Positions 1 through 4,438 of a stretch of 8,080 bases of DNA are shown here, one piece after another (position 1 is the stretch's first letter; each line of letters begins with the position of its first letter). The DNA is from Bacteroidales bacterium (GTDB taxonomy: Bacteria; Bacteroidota; Bacteroidia; Bacteroidales; P3). The translations under genes and the position numbers were made by a program. The DNA lies in NCBI GenBank assembly GCA_016281475.1, contig JAEEIS010000099.1, positions 1-8,080 on the forward strand, written 5' to 3'. A model generated the notes under the pieces. That model had not been told where the DNA came from. It worked only from the letters and a program-made list of their open reading frames with translations, and made no database searches.

Positions 1-41
1 GAAAGAAAACACAGGTTTTTGAGTAGAAATCGCACAGCTAC

Positions 42-129
42 GGAGAGGTGGGTGAGTGGCTGAAACCAACAGTTTGCTAAACTGTCGTACTCGATTAGGG
101 TACCGGGGGTTCGAATCCCCCCTTCTCCG
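42..129 (+). tRNA. tRNA-Ser(GCT)
   Basis: This is a class II tRNA of 88 nt with a long variable arm, as expected for serine. The acceptor stem pairs GGAGAGG (42-48) with CTTCTCC (122-128), including one G-U, and the discriminator base is G129. The anticodon stem ACAGT/ACTGT encloses the loop TTGCTAA, which places anticodon GCT at 76-78; it reads AGC and AGU. The T loop carries the invariant TTCGAAT. The 3' CCA is encoded (130-132), unlike in the two following tRNA genes. A terminator directly follows, so this gene may be transcribed separately from the next two. Confidence 0.97.
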
Positions 130-133
130 CCAA

Positions 134-169
134 AGAAAAAGAGACGTCCGCGAGGCGTCTTTCTTTTTC
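134..169 (+). terminator. Intrinsic terminator after tRNA-Ser
   Basis: A GC-rich hairpin (AGACGTC pairs with GGCGTCT including one G-U; loop about 150-153) is flanked by an A-rich left side and a T-rich tail (TTTCTTTTT). The A and T tracts extend the stem. It begins immediately after the encoded CCA of tRNA-Ser. Confidence 0.8.
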
Positions 170-189
170 AAGACAGGCCAAGAGGCTTT

Positions 190-264
190 CGGGATATAGC
201 GTAGTCCGGTTATCGCGCCTGCTTTGGGAGCAGGAGATCCCCAGTTCGAATCTGGGTGTCCCGA
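190..264 (+). tRNA. tRNA-Pro(TGG)
   Basis: This is a cloverleaf of 75 nt. The acceptor stem is CGGGATA (190-196) paired with TGTCCCG (257-263), with discriminator A264. The anticodon stem CCTGC/GCAGG holds loop TTTGGGA, so the anticodon is TGG at 225-227. The T arm CCCAG-TTCGAAT-CTGGG is perfect. CCA is not encoded. No terminator follows directly; an imperfect inverted repeat lies between this gene and tRNA-Arg, so the two could be co-transcribed. Confidence 0.96.
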
Positions 265-275
265 CAAGAGAACGT

Positions 276-338
276 GTTAATGTGTGAATACATTAATTCG
301 TTAATCAGATACACTGATTTACATATTCACGCATTTAC
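276..338. repeat. Imperfect inverted repeat between tRNA genes
   Basis: The outer arms GTTAATGTGTGAAT (276-289) and ATTCACGCATTTAC (325-338) pair at 13 of 14 positions, counting one G-U. An inner hairpin has arms 300-308 and 314-322 with loop ATACA; its core ATCAG/CTGAT is perfect. The left side also holds a small palindrome, ATTAA-TTCG-TTAAT (292-305), that could compete with the inner stem. No T-run follows, so it is not a standard terminator. It may be a processing signal in a tRNA precursor or a remnant of a dispersed palindromic repeat; function unknown. Confidence 0.6.
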
Positions 339-359
339 GAATTGACGAGCTCAAAAAGC

Positions 360-433
360 GGTTCCGTAGCTCAGCTGGATAGAGCAACTGCCTTCTAAGC
401 AGTAGGTCCTGCGTTCGAATCGCAGCGGAATCA
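360..433 (+). tRNA. tRNA-Arg(TCT)
   Basis: This is a cloverleaf of 74 nt. The acceptor stem GGTTCCG (360-366) pairs with CGGAATC (426-432), including one G-U, with discriminator A433. The anticodon stem ACTGC/GCAGT holds loop CTTCTAA, which gives anticodon TCT at 394-396 and reads AGA and AGG. The T arm is CTGCG-TTCGAAT-CGCAG. CCA is not encoded. It is the last tRNA of the cluster and is followed by a strong terminator. Confidence 0.97.
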
Positions 434-439
434 CACCAA

Positions 440-467
440 GCCCACCTTCTGTGTGGGCATTTTTTTT
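440..467 (+). terminator. Intrinsic terminator closing the tRNA cluster
   Basis: The perfect stem GCCCAC (440-445) / GTGGGC (453-458) with loop CTTCTGT is followed by a run of eight T (460-467). This is a textbook rho-independent terminator and insulates the tRNA genes from the sigma factor gene downstream. Confidence 0.92.
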
Positions 468-488
468 AATAGGACTGTAGTTTTTTCG

Positions 489-529
489 ATGTTTTGGTGT
501 CTAATGGGCATGATAAATCATCAAAACAT
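489..529. promoter_or_regulatory. Inverted repeat upstream of the sigma factor gene
   Basis: Arms ATGTTTTGGTG (489-499) and CATCAAAACAT (519-529) are complementary at 10 of 11 positions, with a G-U at the remaining one. The spacer holds a second nested palindrome, ATGAT-AA-ATCAT (510-521). The right arm ends 7 bases before the sigma factor ATG. It could be an operator for a dimeric regulator or an RNA hairpin covering the ribosome-binding region. No clear TAnnTTTG promoter box is visible here, which would fit use of an alternative sigma factor, but that is inference. Confidence 0.45.
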
Positions 530-536
530 GTAACAG

Positions 537-1022
537 ATGAACAAGCACAAACAACTTGAAGCCGACTTCGAGCAGATGGTAGAACGACAACGACAGACCA
601 TCTATTCCGTCTGCTACCTCTTTGCCGACGAGCGGCAGCTGGCGGACGACCTGTTTCAGGAGACGCTCATCCGCCTTTGGCAGGGCTTTGCCAGTTTCGA
701 GGGGCGTAGCGAGGAGCGGACCTGGGTCTACCGTGTGGCGTTGAACACCTGCATCAACCAAAACAACAAGCACCGTCGTCGCCCAGACACCTCCCCCTTG
801 CAGATGGACATGGATTTCTACGCCGAGGAAGACCGCTGCCCGGCAGCCTCGCGCCTGCACAAACGCATAGCCAAGCTCCATCCCTTCGACCGCGCGTTGA
901 TCCTGCTCTGGCTCGAAGACTTGCCCTATGATGAGATTGCCGCCATCCTAGGCATCACCGTCGACAACGTCAGCGTGCGCCTAGTACGCATCCGTGAAAA
1001 ACTCAAAACAATAACCGATTAA
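537..1022 (+). CDS. ECF-type RNA polymerase sigma-70 factor
   Basis: The 161-residue product has the two-domain build of an extracytoplasmic-function sigma factor, which directs RNA polymerase to a small regulon after release from an inhibitor. Region 2 covers about residues 15-80, with the core-binding helix ADDLFQETLIRLW (36-48) and the -10-reading segment RTWVYRVALNTCIN (62-75). A charged linker (about 78-105) leads to region 4, whose helix-turn-helix, LPYDEIAAILGI followed by TVDNVSVRLVRIREKLK, lies at about 129-157. Length is typical for the family. The ATG at 537 lies just after an inverted repeat; no strong Shine-Dalgarno is visible, as usual in Bacteroidota. The next gene on the same strand encodes a membrane protein, the usual position of an anti-sigma factor, but the two are separated by about 320 bases of hairpin-rich DNA. 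Confidence 0.93.
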   Translation: MNKHKQLEADFEQMVERQRQTIYSVCYLFADERQLADDLFQETLIRLWQGFASFEGRSEERTWVYRVALNTCINQNNKHRRRPDTSPLQMDMDFYAEEDRCPAASRLHKRIAKLHPFDRALILLWLEDLPYDEIAAILGITVDNVSVRLVRIREKLKTITD

Positions 1023-1060
1023 TAATTGATAAAAGTTTAAAAGTTCGTTTCACTTAAAAG

Positions 1061-1223
1061 GTAAAAAAGGGAACTTCTATAAGTCACCTCGGAGAGGTGA
1101 GACCATTAATAACACCGTACAAGCATTTTGTACGGTGTCGCGACCGAAGGGAGCAACACCTAAAAAATGCGCAGTGCGGTGACCAACAAGAACCCAGAAA
1201 ACTGCGTCTCGAAGAGACGCGAC
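1061..1223. repeat. Degenerate ~40-nt tandem array of hairpins
   Basis: The gene-free gap 1023-1340 holds a row of small stem-loops. The trinucleotide GAC, mostly as GACC, recurs at 1101, 1142, 1181 and 1221, spaced 41, 39 and 40 bases, each time right after the 3' arm of a hairpin or pseudo-hairpin. Perfect stems are TCACCTC-GGA-GAGGTGA (1084-1100), an 11-bp stem at 1112-1138 with loop GCATT, and GCGTCTC-GAA-GAGACGC (1204-1220). After GAC the units share A-rich text ending in AACACC or GAACCC. No stem is followed by a T-run, so these are not terminators. They resemble diverged copies of a palindromic intergenic repeat, or a structured RNA; neither can be decided by eye. Confidence 0.6.
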
Positions 1224-1270
1224 AATGAAAGGAAATTAATAGAACCCACCAAAAGTTGAAAAGATTAAGG

Positions 1271-1285
1271 AAGTCCTGTGGACTT
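1271..1285. other. Isolated triloop hairpin before the membrane-protein gene
   Basis: AAGTCC (1271-1276) and GGACTT (1280-1285) form a perfect 6-bp stem with loop TGT. Its build (6-7 bp stem, triloop) matches the hairpins at 1084-1100 and 1204-1220, and it too is followed after a short gap by AAATAACC, similar to the AATAACACC that follows the first hairpin. It lies about 55 bases before the ATG of the membrane-protein gene. Confidence 0.5.
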
Positions 1286-1340
1286 ACGTAGTCAAATAAC
1301 CTCGCAACTTTAAAACGTTCAAACCTAAAAACTACAGACC

Positions 1341-1919
1341 ATGGATCAGAATCAAGACCTCAAAAACGAGCTGCAACAGGATCTCCGCGACCTGCAGCAC
1401 GATATACAACAGCACAGCACCTTTAACACCGACGTATGGCGCCGCATGGTGCGCCGCCACGTCAGAGGACTGTACCGTCTAAACCTAGTATGCTCAGTCT
1501 TTCTCATCATCTTCACAGTTCTCATTACCCCATTTCTATTCTATGACAACATGTGGCCATGGTGGCTGATACTATTAGCCGACCTGCTAATAATATCCAC
1601 GACTATATACAGCCTCATTGTAACTCGTGGCATGCGGCGACCCGATATGTATTCAAAATCCGGTCTGCTATCTCTGCGTGAAAGTGTTGAGAGGAGTTCC
1701 AACACGCCCAAACGACACAAAACCATCATCTATACGGCTGGCGGTGTAATCACTCTGCTCTTGTTACTCTTTGTCTACAAAAACAACCCCGACTTTTTAT
1801 CCGCAAAGCTACTCGGAGGACTTGCCGGCCTGATTGCCGGGCTGCTTATAGCCCTACGGATGAAGAAACATTACCGCAGCCTCAGTGAGGAGATAGACGA
1901 ACTGCTGAAAGAGGAATAG
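1341..1919 (+). CDS. Four-helix membrane protein, possible sigma-factor partner
   Basis: I do not recognise a named family. The 192-residue product starts with a hydrophilic, probably helical N-terminus (1-45, rich in Q, L and D), then four hydrophobic segments at about 47-68, 72-94, 128-147 and 152-173, and ends in a charged tail (SEEIDELLKEE). The segments form two hairpins separated by a basic loop (95-127), so both ends probably face the cytoplasm. In Bacteroidota, a small multi-pass protein with a soluble N-terminus just downstream of an ECF sigma gene is often its putative anti-sigma factor; position supports that, but no anti-sigma zinc motif (HxxxCxxC) is visible. The start ATG follows the hairpin-rich gap, and the gene ends at a bidirectional terminator. 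An unrelated small membrane protein remains possible. Confidence 0.8.
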   Translation: MDQNQDLKNELQQDLRDLQHDIQQHSTFNTDVWRRMVRRHVRGLYRLNLVCSVFLIIFTVLITPFLFYDNMWPWWLILLADLLIISTTIYSLIVTRGMRRPDMYSKSGLLSLRESVERSSNTPKRHKTIIYTAGGVITLLLLLFVYKNNPDFLSAKLLGGLAGLIAGLLIALRMKKHYRSLSEEIDELLKEE

Positions 1920-1941
1920 CCTCTTTCGACCTTGCACCTTC

Positions 1942-1988
1942 AAACCATAATGAAATCCGAGGCCAGCAATGGTCTCGGATTTTGGTTT
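1942..1988. terminator. Bidirectional terminator between convergent genes
   Basis: The stem AAATCCGAGGCC (1953-1964) / GGTCTCGGATTT (1971-1982) has 12 pairs with one G-U and loop AGCAAT. An outer stem AAACCA (1942-1947) / TGGTTT (1983-1988) is separated by a 5-base bulge on the left. The flanking A and T tracts suit termination on both strands. It serves the membrane-protein gene (+) and the lipoprotein gene (-), whose stop codon lies inside the right arm. Confidence 0.82.
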
Positions 1989-3270
1989 ATTCCTCCTCCG
2001 CCTCGATTTTGCCGGGCTGGAAGTTGATGCCGCCGCATTGGCTGAACTTACGCGAGCCGTAGAAGCCGATGGGGTTGTTCTCGATGTACTTCTGCATCAC
2101 TTGCTCAAAACGGCGTTGCTGCTCTTCGGTGGGGCGTTCGTTGCCGAGGAAGTTATAGAGGAAGTAGTCGGCATAGCCGTCTTCGGCAAAGAAGACCACG
2201 CAGTGCCCACGATAGGGCTTGTCGAACTCGAAGTTCTGTGCCGCCATCTCCTCCGAGATGCCTTCGAGGAAGATCTTCCATGTGAGGATGAATTGCACCA
2301 ACTGCTTGTCGGAGCGTATCATCCCCCACTGCTCAAAGCTTTTGGTGGCGGTGTCGATAGTCCATGCGGGTCGATACTCCACCTCGCGCAGGTATTCCTC
2401 GTTGATGCCTTCGGCTGCGGCTTGGGCGTGAGTCATCACCCGCTGGACGCGTGTTTGATGTTGCGGGGTGAGAGTTGGGAGCGTATCGGGCAAGTCTAGA
2501 TGCTGTGTCTTGGGCAGCTTGGCAGTAGGGGAGAGGGTGAGCACCTGCACGCCCTCTTCGACCGAGGCGGTGATGCTGTCGAGGTTGTGCCGGGGCGACA
2601 CGACGATATATTCCAGCGGTGTTTCAAGGGCATGGAGGGCATGGAAGGCATTGTTGCGTCGGAGGTCGATGAGCTGTATATTGGTCTGGCGGATGTAAAG
2701 GGTATGGAGGTTGGGGTTGTGCGAGAGGTCGAGCGTAGTGATGCCGGGGGCAAAGATGCAGAGCAGCTCCTCCAGCTGTGTGTTGTGGCTGACATCGAGT
2801 TTGCGCAATTGGTGGAAGCTGATGTTGAGCACCTTCAGTTCAGTATTATGGCTGACGTCGAGCGAGCGCAGAGGTGCCTCGATGGCAACAAGCTGCTTGA
2901 GCTTGGGATTGTGTCGCAGGTCGAGTCGACTGATAGGGTTCTCGCTGCAAATCAGTATCACCAGATTGGGGAACAACTCGATGCCGTCCATCGACGCAAT
3001 GTCCTTCCTGTGGCAGTCGATAATCAGTGTGCTGCGCCCCAAGGGGGTACTCTCCAACCATTCCTCCTGTCGGGTCAGTCTGTTTCGCCCGTGCAGTGAC
3101 CCTTTGTAGGGCTTGGCATAGCCGTTCTCCAGCAGGTAGGCTCGGAAGTTCTCGTCCGTCACCTTGGCCACGGTAATTATCCCATCTTTGCTTATCGTCC
3201 TGTTCGTGGCACAGCAACTGAAAAGCAATGTGGCAACTAGAATTGCAATAAGATTAAACGAATATTTCAT
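1987..3270 (-). CDS. Leucine-rich-repeat lipoprotein
   Basis: This is a 427-residue predicted lipoprotein. The N-terminus MKYSFNLIAILVATLLFSCC is a signal peptide with a lipobox at C19 (LFSC), so the protein should be membrane-anchored outside the cytoplasm. The ATG at 3270 was chosen because it gives this signal; the open frame extends further upstream only through the neighbouring gene. Residues about 95-218 are leucine-rich repeats with a 21-22-residue period (units near 113, 134, 155, 177 and 198), each carrying LDLxHN or LDVSHN, like bacterial internalin-type repeats used for binding. A unique C-terminal domain follows (about 290-427). It contains a short stretch (RGHCVVFFAEDGYAD, 354-368) faintly like the start of a TonB C-terminal fold and a CGG motif near 412; I cannot assign it. 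The gene begins one base after the radical SAM stop, so translation is probably coupled. A 9-nt triple repeat (2626-2652) encodes HALHAL in the last repeat. Confidence 0.87.
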   Translation of the reverse strand: MKYSFNLIAILVATLLFSCCATNRTISKDGIITVAKVTDENFRAYLLENGYAKPYKGSLHGRNRLTRQEEWLESTPLGRSTLIIDCHRKDIASMDGIELFPNLVILICSENPISRLDLRHNPKLKQLVAIEAPLRSLDVSHNTELKVLNISFHQLRKLDVSHNTQLEELLCIFAPGITTLDLSHNPNLHTLYIRQTNIQLIDLRRNNAFHALHALETPLEYIVVSPRHNLDSITASVEEGVQVLTLSPTAKLPKTQHLDLPDTLPTLTPQHQTRVQRVMTHAQAAAEGINEEYLREVEYRPAWTIDTATKSFEQWGMIRSDKQLVQFILTWKIFLEGISEEMAAQNFEFDKPYRGHCVVFFAEDGYADYFLYNFLGNERPTEEQQRRFEQVMQKYIENNPIGFYGSRKFSQCGGINFQPGKIEAEEE

Positions 3271-3271
3271 T

Positions 3272-4234
3272 TTAATAAAAAGTAGGGACAGACCCCGGTG
3301 TCTGCCCGTAATAGATTCCTTGTTGCGTCCTACGGCAGGCGAGTTCGGCCTCCACCATGTCTGCCAGTTCGTTTCCTTTGACGGGTGTGCCGTCGTGATG
3401 TCTCCAACTTCGCTCAGGTGCTGCCAGATAGCGTGGAGGCACGCTGGCGGCATAGCGTTCCACCACCATGTCGGGCCTCAGCCGTTCCAGAAAGTCGCAC
3501 ACCAAAGCCACATATTCTTCGAGTGTGAACGGTGGCGGTACCGATGACGGGTAGTTCAGATAGTCTTTCCCCATCTGCGAGCCGCGCAGTATCTGCAGTT
3601 GGTGGAGTTTCAGTGTGGTGAGCGGCAGTTGCGACAATATCTTGGCCTCCGCAACCATCTCCTCGCGGCTTTCTTCAGGAAGCCCCAGTATGAGATGCCC
3701 TCCACAAGGTATACCCCTAAGGGCGGTCGCCCCTATGGCGCTGACGGTGCAGGCAAAGTCATGCCCACGGTGTATGCGCTGCAAAGTCCTGTCGTAACAG
3801 CTCTCGATGCCGTATTCCACCATCACATAGTGCTCCCGTGCCAGCGAGGCGATATAGTCCAGCGTCTCCCCCTCCACACAGTCGGGCCGCGTGGCTATCA
3901 CCAGTCCCTCCACCAGCGGATGCGTCAGAGCCTCTTCGTAGCGTTCGCGCAGCAAAGCCAAAGGAGCGTAGGTATTGCTGTAAGCCTGCAGATAGGCCAG
4001 ATAGCCCACCCTCTGTCGGTGTCGGCGGCTGTGGAAGCCAATGCCCTCGTCAATCTGTTGTGTGATGCTCTTCGAAGGCTTGCAATAATATGGATTGAAA
4101 GCATTATTGTTACAGAATGTGCAGCCGCCCGTTCCCAACTTACCGTCGCGATGAGGGCAGCCGAAACCAGCATCGATGGTCAGTTTCTGCATCCGATGGC
4201 CAAAAACTTGTATGCAATAGTCGACATAACGCAT
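3272..4234 (-). CDS. Radical SAM protein, TIGR01212 (YhcC/YtqA-like) family
   Basis: This 320-residue cytoplasmic enzyme belongs to the radical SAM superfamily, which uses a 4Fe-4S cluster and S-adenosylmethionine to make a radical; the substrate for this family is not settled in my knowledge. The cluster motif is CPHRDGKLGTGGCTFC, with cysteines 26, 38 and 41 (C-x11-C-x2-C), the atypical spacing of the TIGR01212 group. Other family landmarks are YLQAYSNTYAP (about 80-90), VIATRPDC (about 112-119), VEYGIES (about 137-143) and GGHLILGLPEE (about 177-187). The family core seems to end at RRTQQGIYY; the following GQTPGSVPTFY is encoded by a palindromic repeat shared with the upstream region, so the tail is probably acquired. 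The next gene, a lipoprotein, starts one base past the stop. The ATG at 4234 fits the expected N-terminus. Confidence 0.93.
   Translation of the reverse strand: MRYVDYCIQVFGHRMQKLTIDAGFGCPHRDGKLGTGGCTFCNNNAFNPYYCKPSKSITQQIDEGIGFHSRRHRQRVGYLAYLQAYSNTYAPLALLRERYEEALTHPLVEGLVIATRPDCVEGETLDYIASLAREHYVMVEYGIESCYDRTLQRIHRGHDFACTVSAIGATALRGIPCGGHLILGLPEESREEMVAEAKILSQLPLTTLKLHQLQILRGSQMGKDYLNYPSSVPPPFTLEEYVALVCDFLERLRPDMVVERYAASVPPRYLAAPERSWRHHDGTPVKGNELADMVEAELACRRTQQGIYYGQTPGSVPTFY
3282..3311. repeat. 30-bp palindromic repeat, copy 2 (inside radical SAM 3' end)
   Basis: This stretch matches the perfect palindrome at 4256-4285 at 26 of 30 positions. Its own symmetry is damaged: on the - strand an 8-bp stem GGGCAGAC / GTCTGTCC (one G-U) remains, with a shorter GC inner part. 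It encodes the last residues of the radical SAM protein. On the - strand it is followed by a T-run (TTTTTATT) and, 12 bases on, by the lipoprotein ATG. Confidence 0.85.
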
Positions 4235-4255
4235 TGTACAATAAATTTTAGGGTT

Positions 4256-4285
4256 GTAGGGGCAGACACCGGTGTCTGCCCCTAC
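4256..4285. repeat. 30-bp perfect palindrome, copy 1 (upstream of radical SAM gene)
   Basis: GTAGGGGCAGACACC (4256-4270) is followed directly by its exact reverse complement GGTGTCTGCCCCTAC (4271-4285). It lies 22 bases upstream of the radical SAM ATG and can form a long hairpin in a - strand transcript. The GTAGGGGCAGAC type of palindrome resembles short dispersed intergenic repeats I associate with bacterial genomes including Bacteroidota; that is from memory. No long T-run flanks it. Confidence 0.9.
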
Positions 4286-4384
4286 TTAGAATTAAATTCT
4301 TAGTTATATAACGTAACAATTGGTTTAATATTGCTTTGACTCTATTTTTTATTAAAGAAAAGTCACTAGTTGAGAAAAAAACTG

Positions 4385-4392
4385 TATCTTTG
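4385..4392 (+). promoter_or_regulatory. Bacteroidota -7 promoter box for the PrsW-like gene
   Basis: TATCTTTG matches the Bacteroidota -7 consensus TAnnTTTG and is followed by CA, as is common in this group. It lies 46 bases before the ATG at 4439. I see no convincing -33 TTTG at the right distance (nearest TTG at 4370-4372 is too close). A start of transcription near 4398 would put the heptad repeat within the 5' leader. Confidence 0.6.
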
Positions 4393-4406
4393 CAGCGCAG
4401 AAAAAA

Positions 4407-4438
4407 TTTCAATTTTCAATTTTCAACTTTCAATTTCA
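4407..4438 (+). repeat. Heptanucleotide tandem repeat in the 5' leader
   Basis: The stretch from 4407 to the start codon is about four and a half units of a 7-base repeat of the form TTCAATT (units TTCAATT, TTCAATT, TTCAACT, TTCAATT, then TCA). It fills the space between the -7 box and the ATG of the PrsW-like gene. Copy-number change would alter leader length and the A/T-rich ribosome-binding region without changing the protein. Confidence 0.75.

Noticed and set aside
1..41. Promoter for the tRNA cluster
   Set aside because: Only 41 bases are available and no TAnnTTTG box can be recognised; the promoter may lie outside the window.
1061..1223. CRISPR array
   Set aside because: The spacing is near 40 nt, but the units share only a few bases and the stems differ in sequence; a CRISPR has nearly identical repeats and no cas genes are present.
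1969..3109. Long + strand open frames of 132 to 199 residues (1969-2499, 2500-3099, 2711-3109)
   Set aside because: They are antisense to the lipoprotein gene, whose signal peptide and repeats make it the real coding frame; the translations resemble no family.
3271..3453. Upstream extension of the lipoprotein frame to a start at 3453
   Set aside because: It would overlap the radical SAM gene by about 180 bases and put 61 extra residues before a clear lipoprotein signal peptide at Met62 of that frame.
4288..4300. Small palindrome AGAAT-TAA-ATTCT next to the 30-bp palindrome
   Set aside because: It is short and A/T-only apart from two bases, so chance is likely.
3599..4303. + strand open frame of 234 residues
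   Set aside because: It is antisense to the radical SAM gene, which has all family motifs on the - strand, and it crosses the palindrome at its end.
4370..4438. Longer start for the PrsW-like protein (ATG at 4370)
   Set aside because: The extra 23 residues are encoded by the promoter box and the heptad repeat; the predicted transcript begins after 4392.
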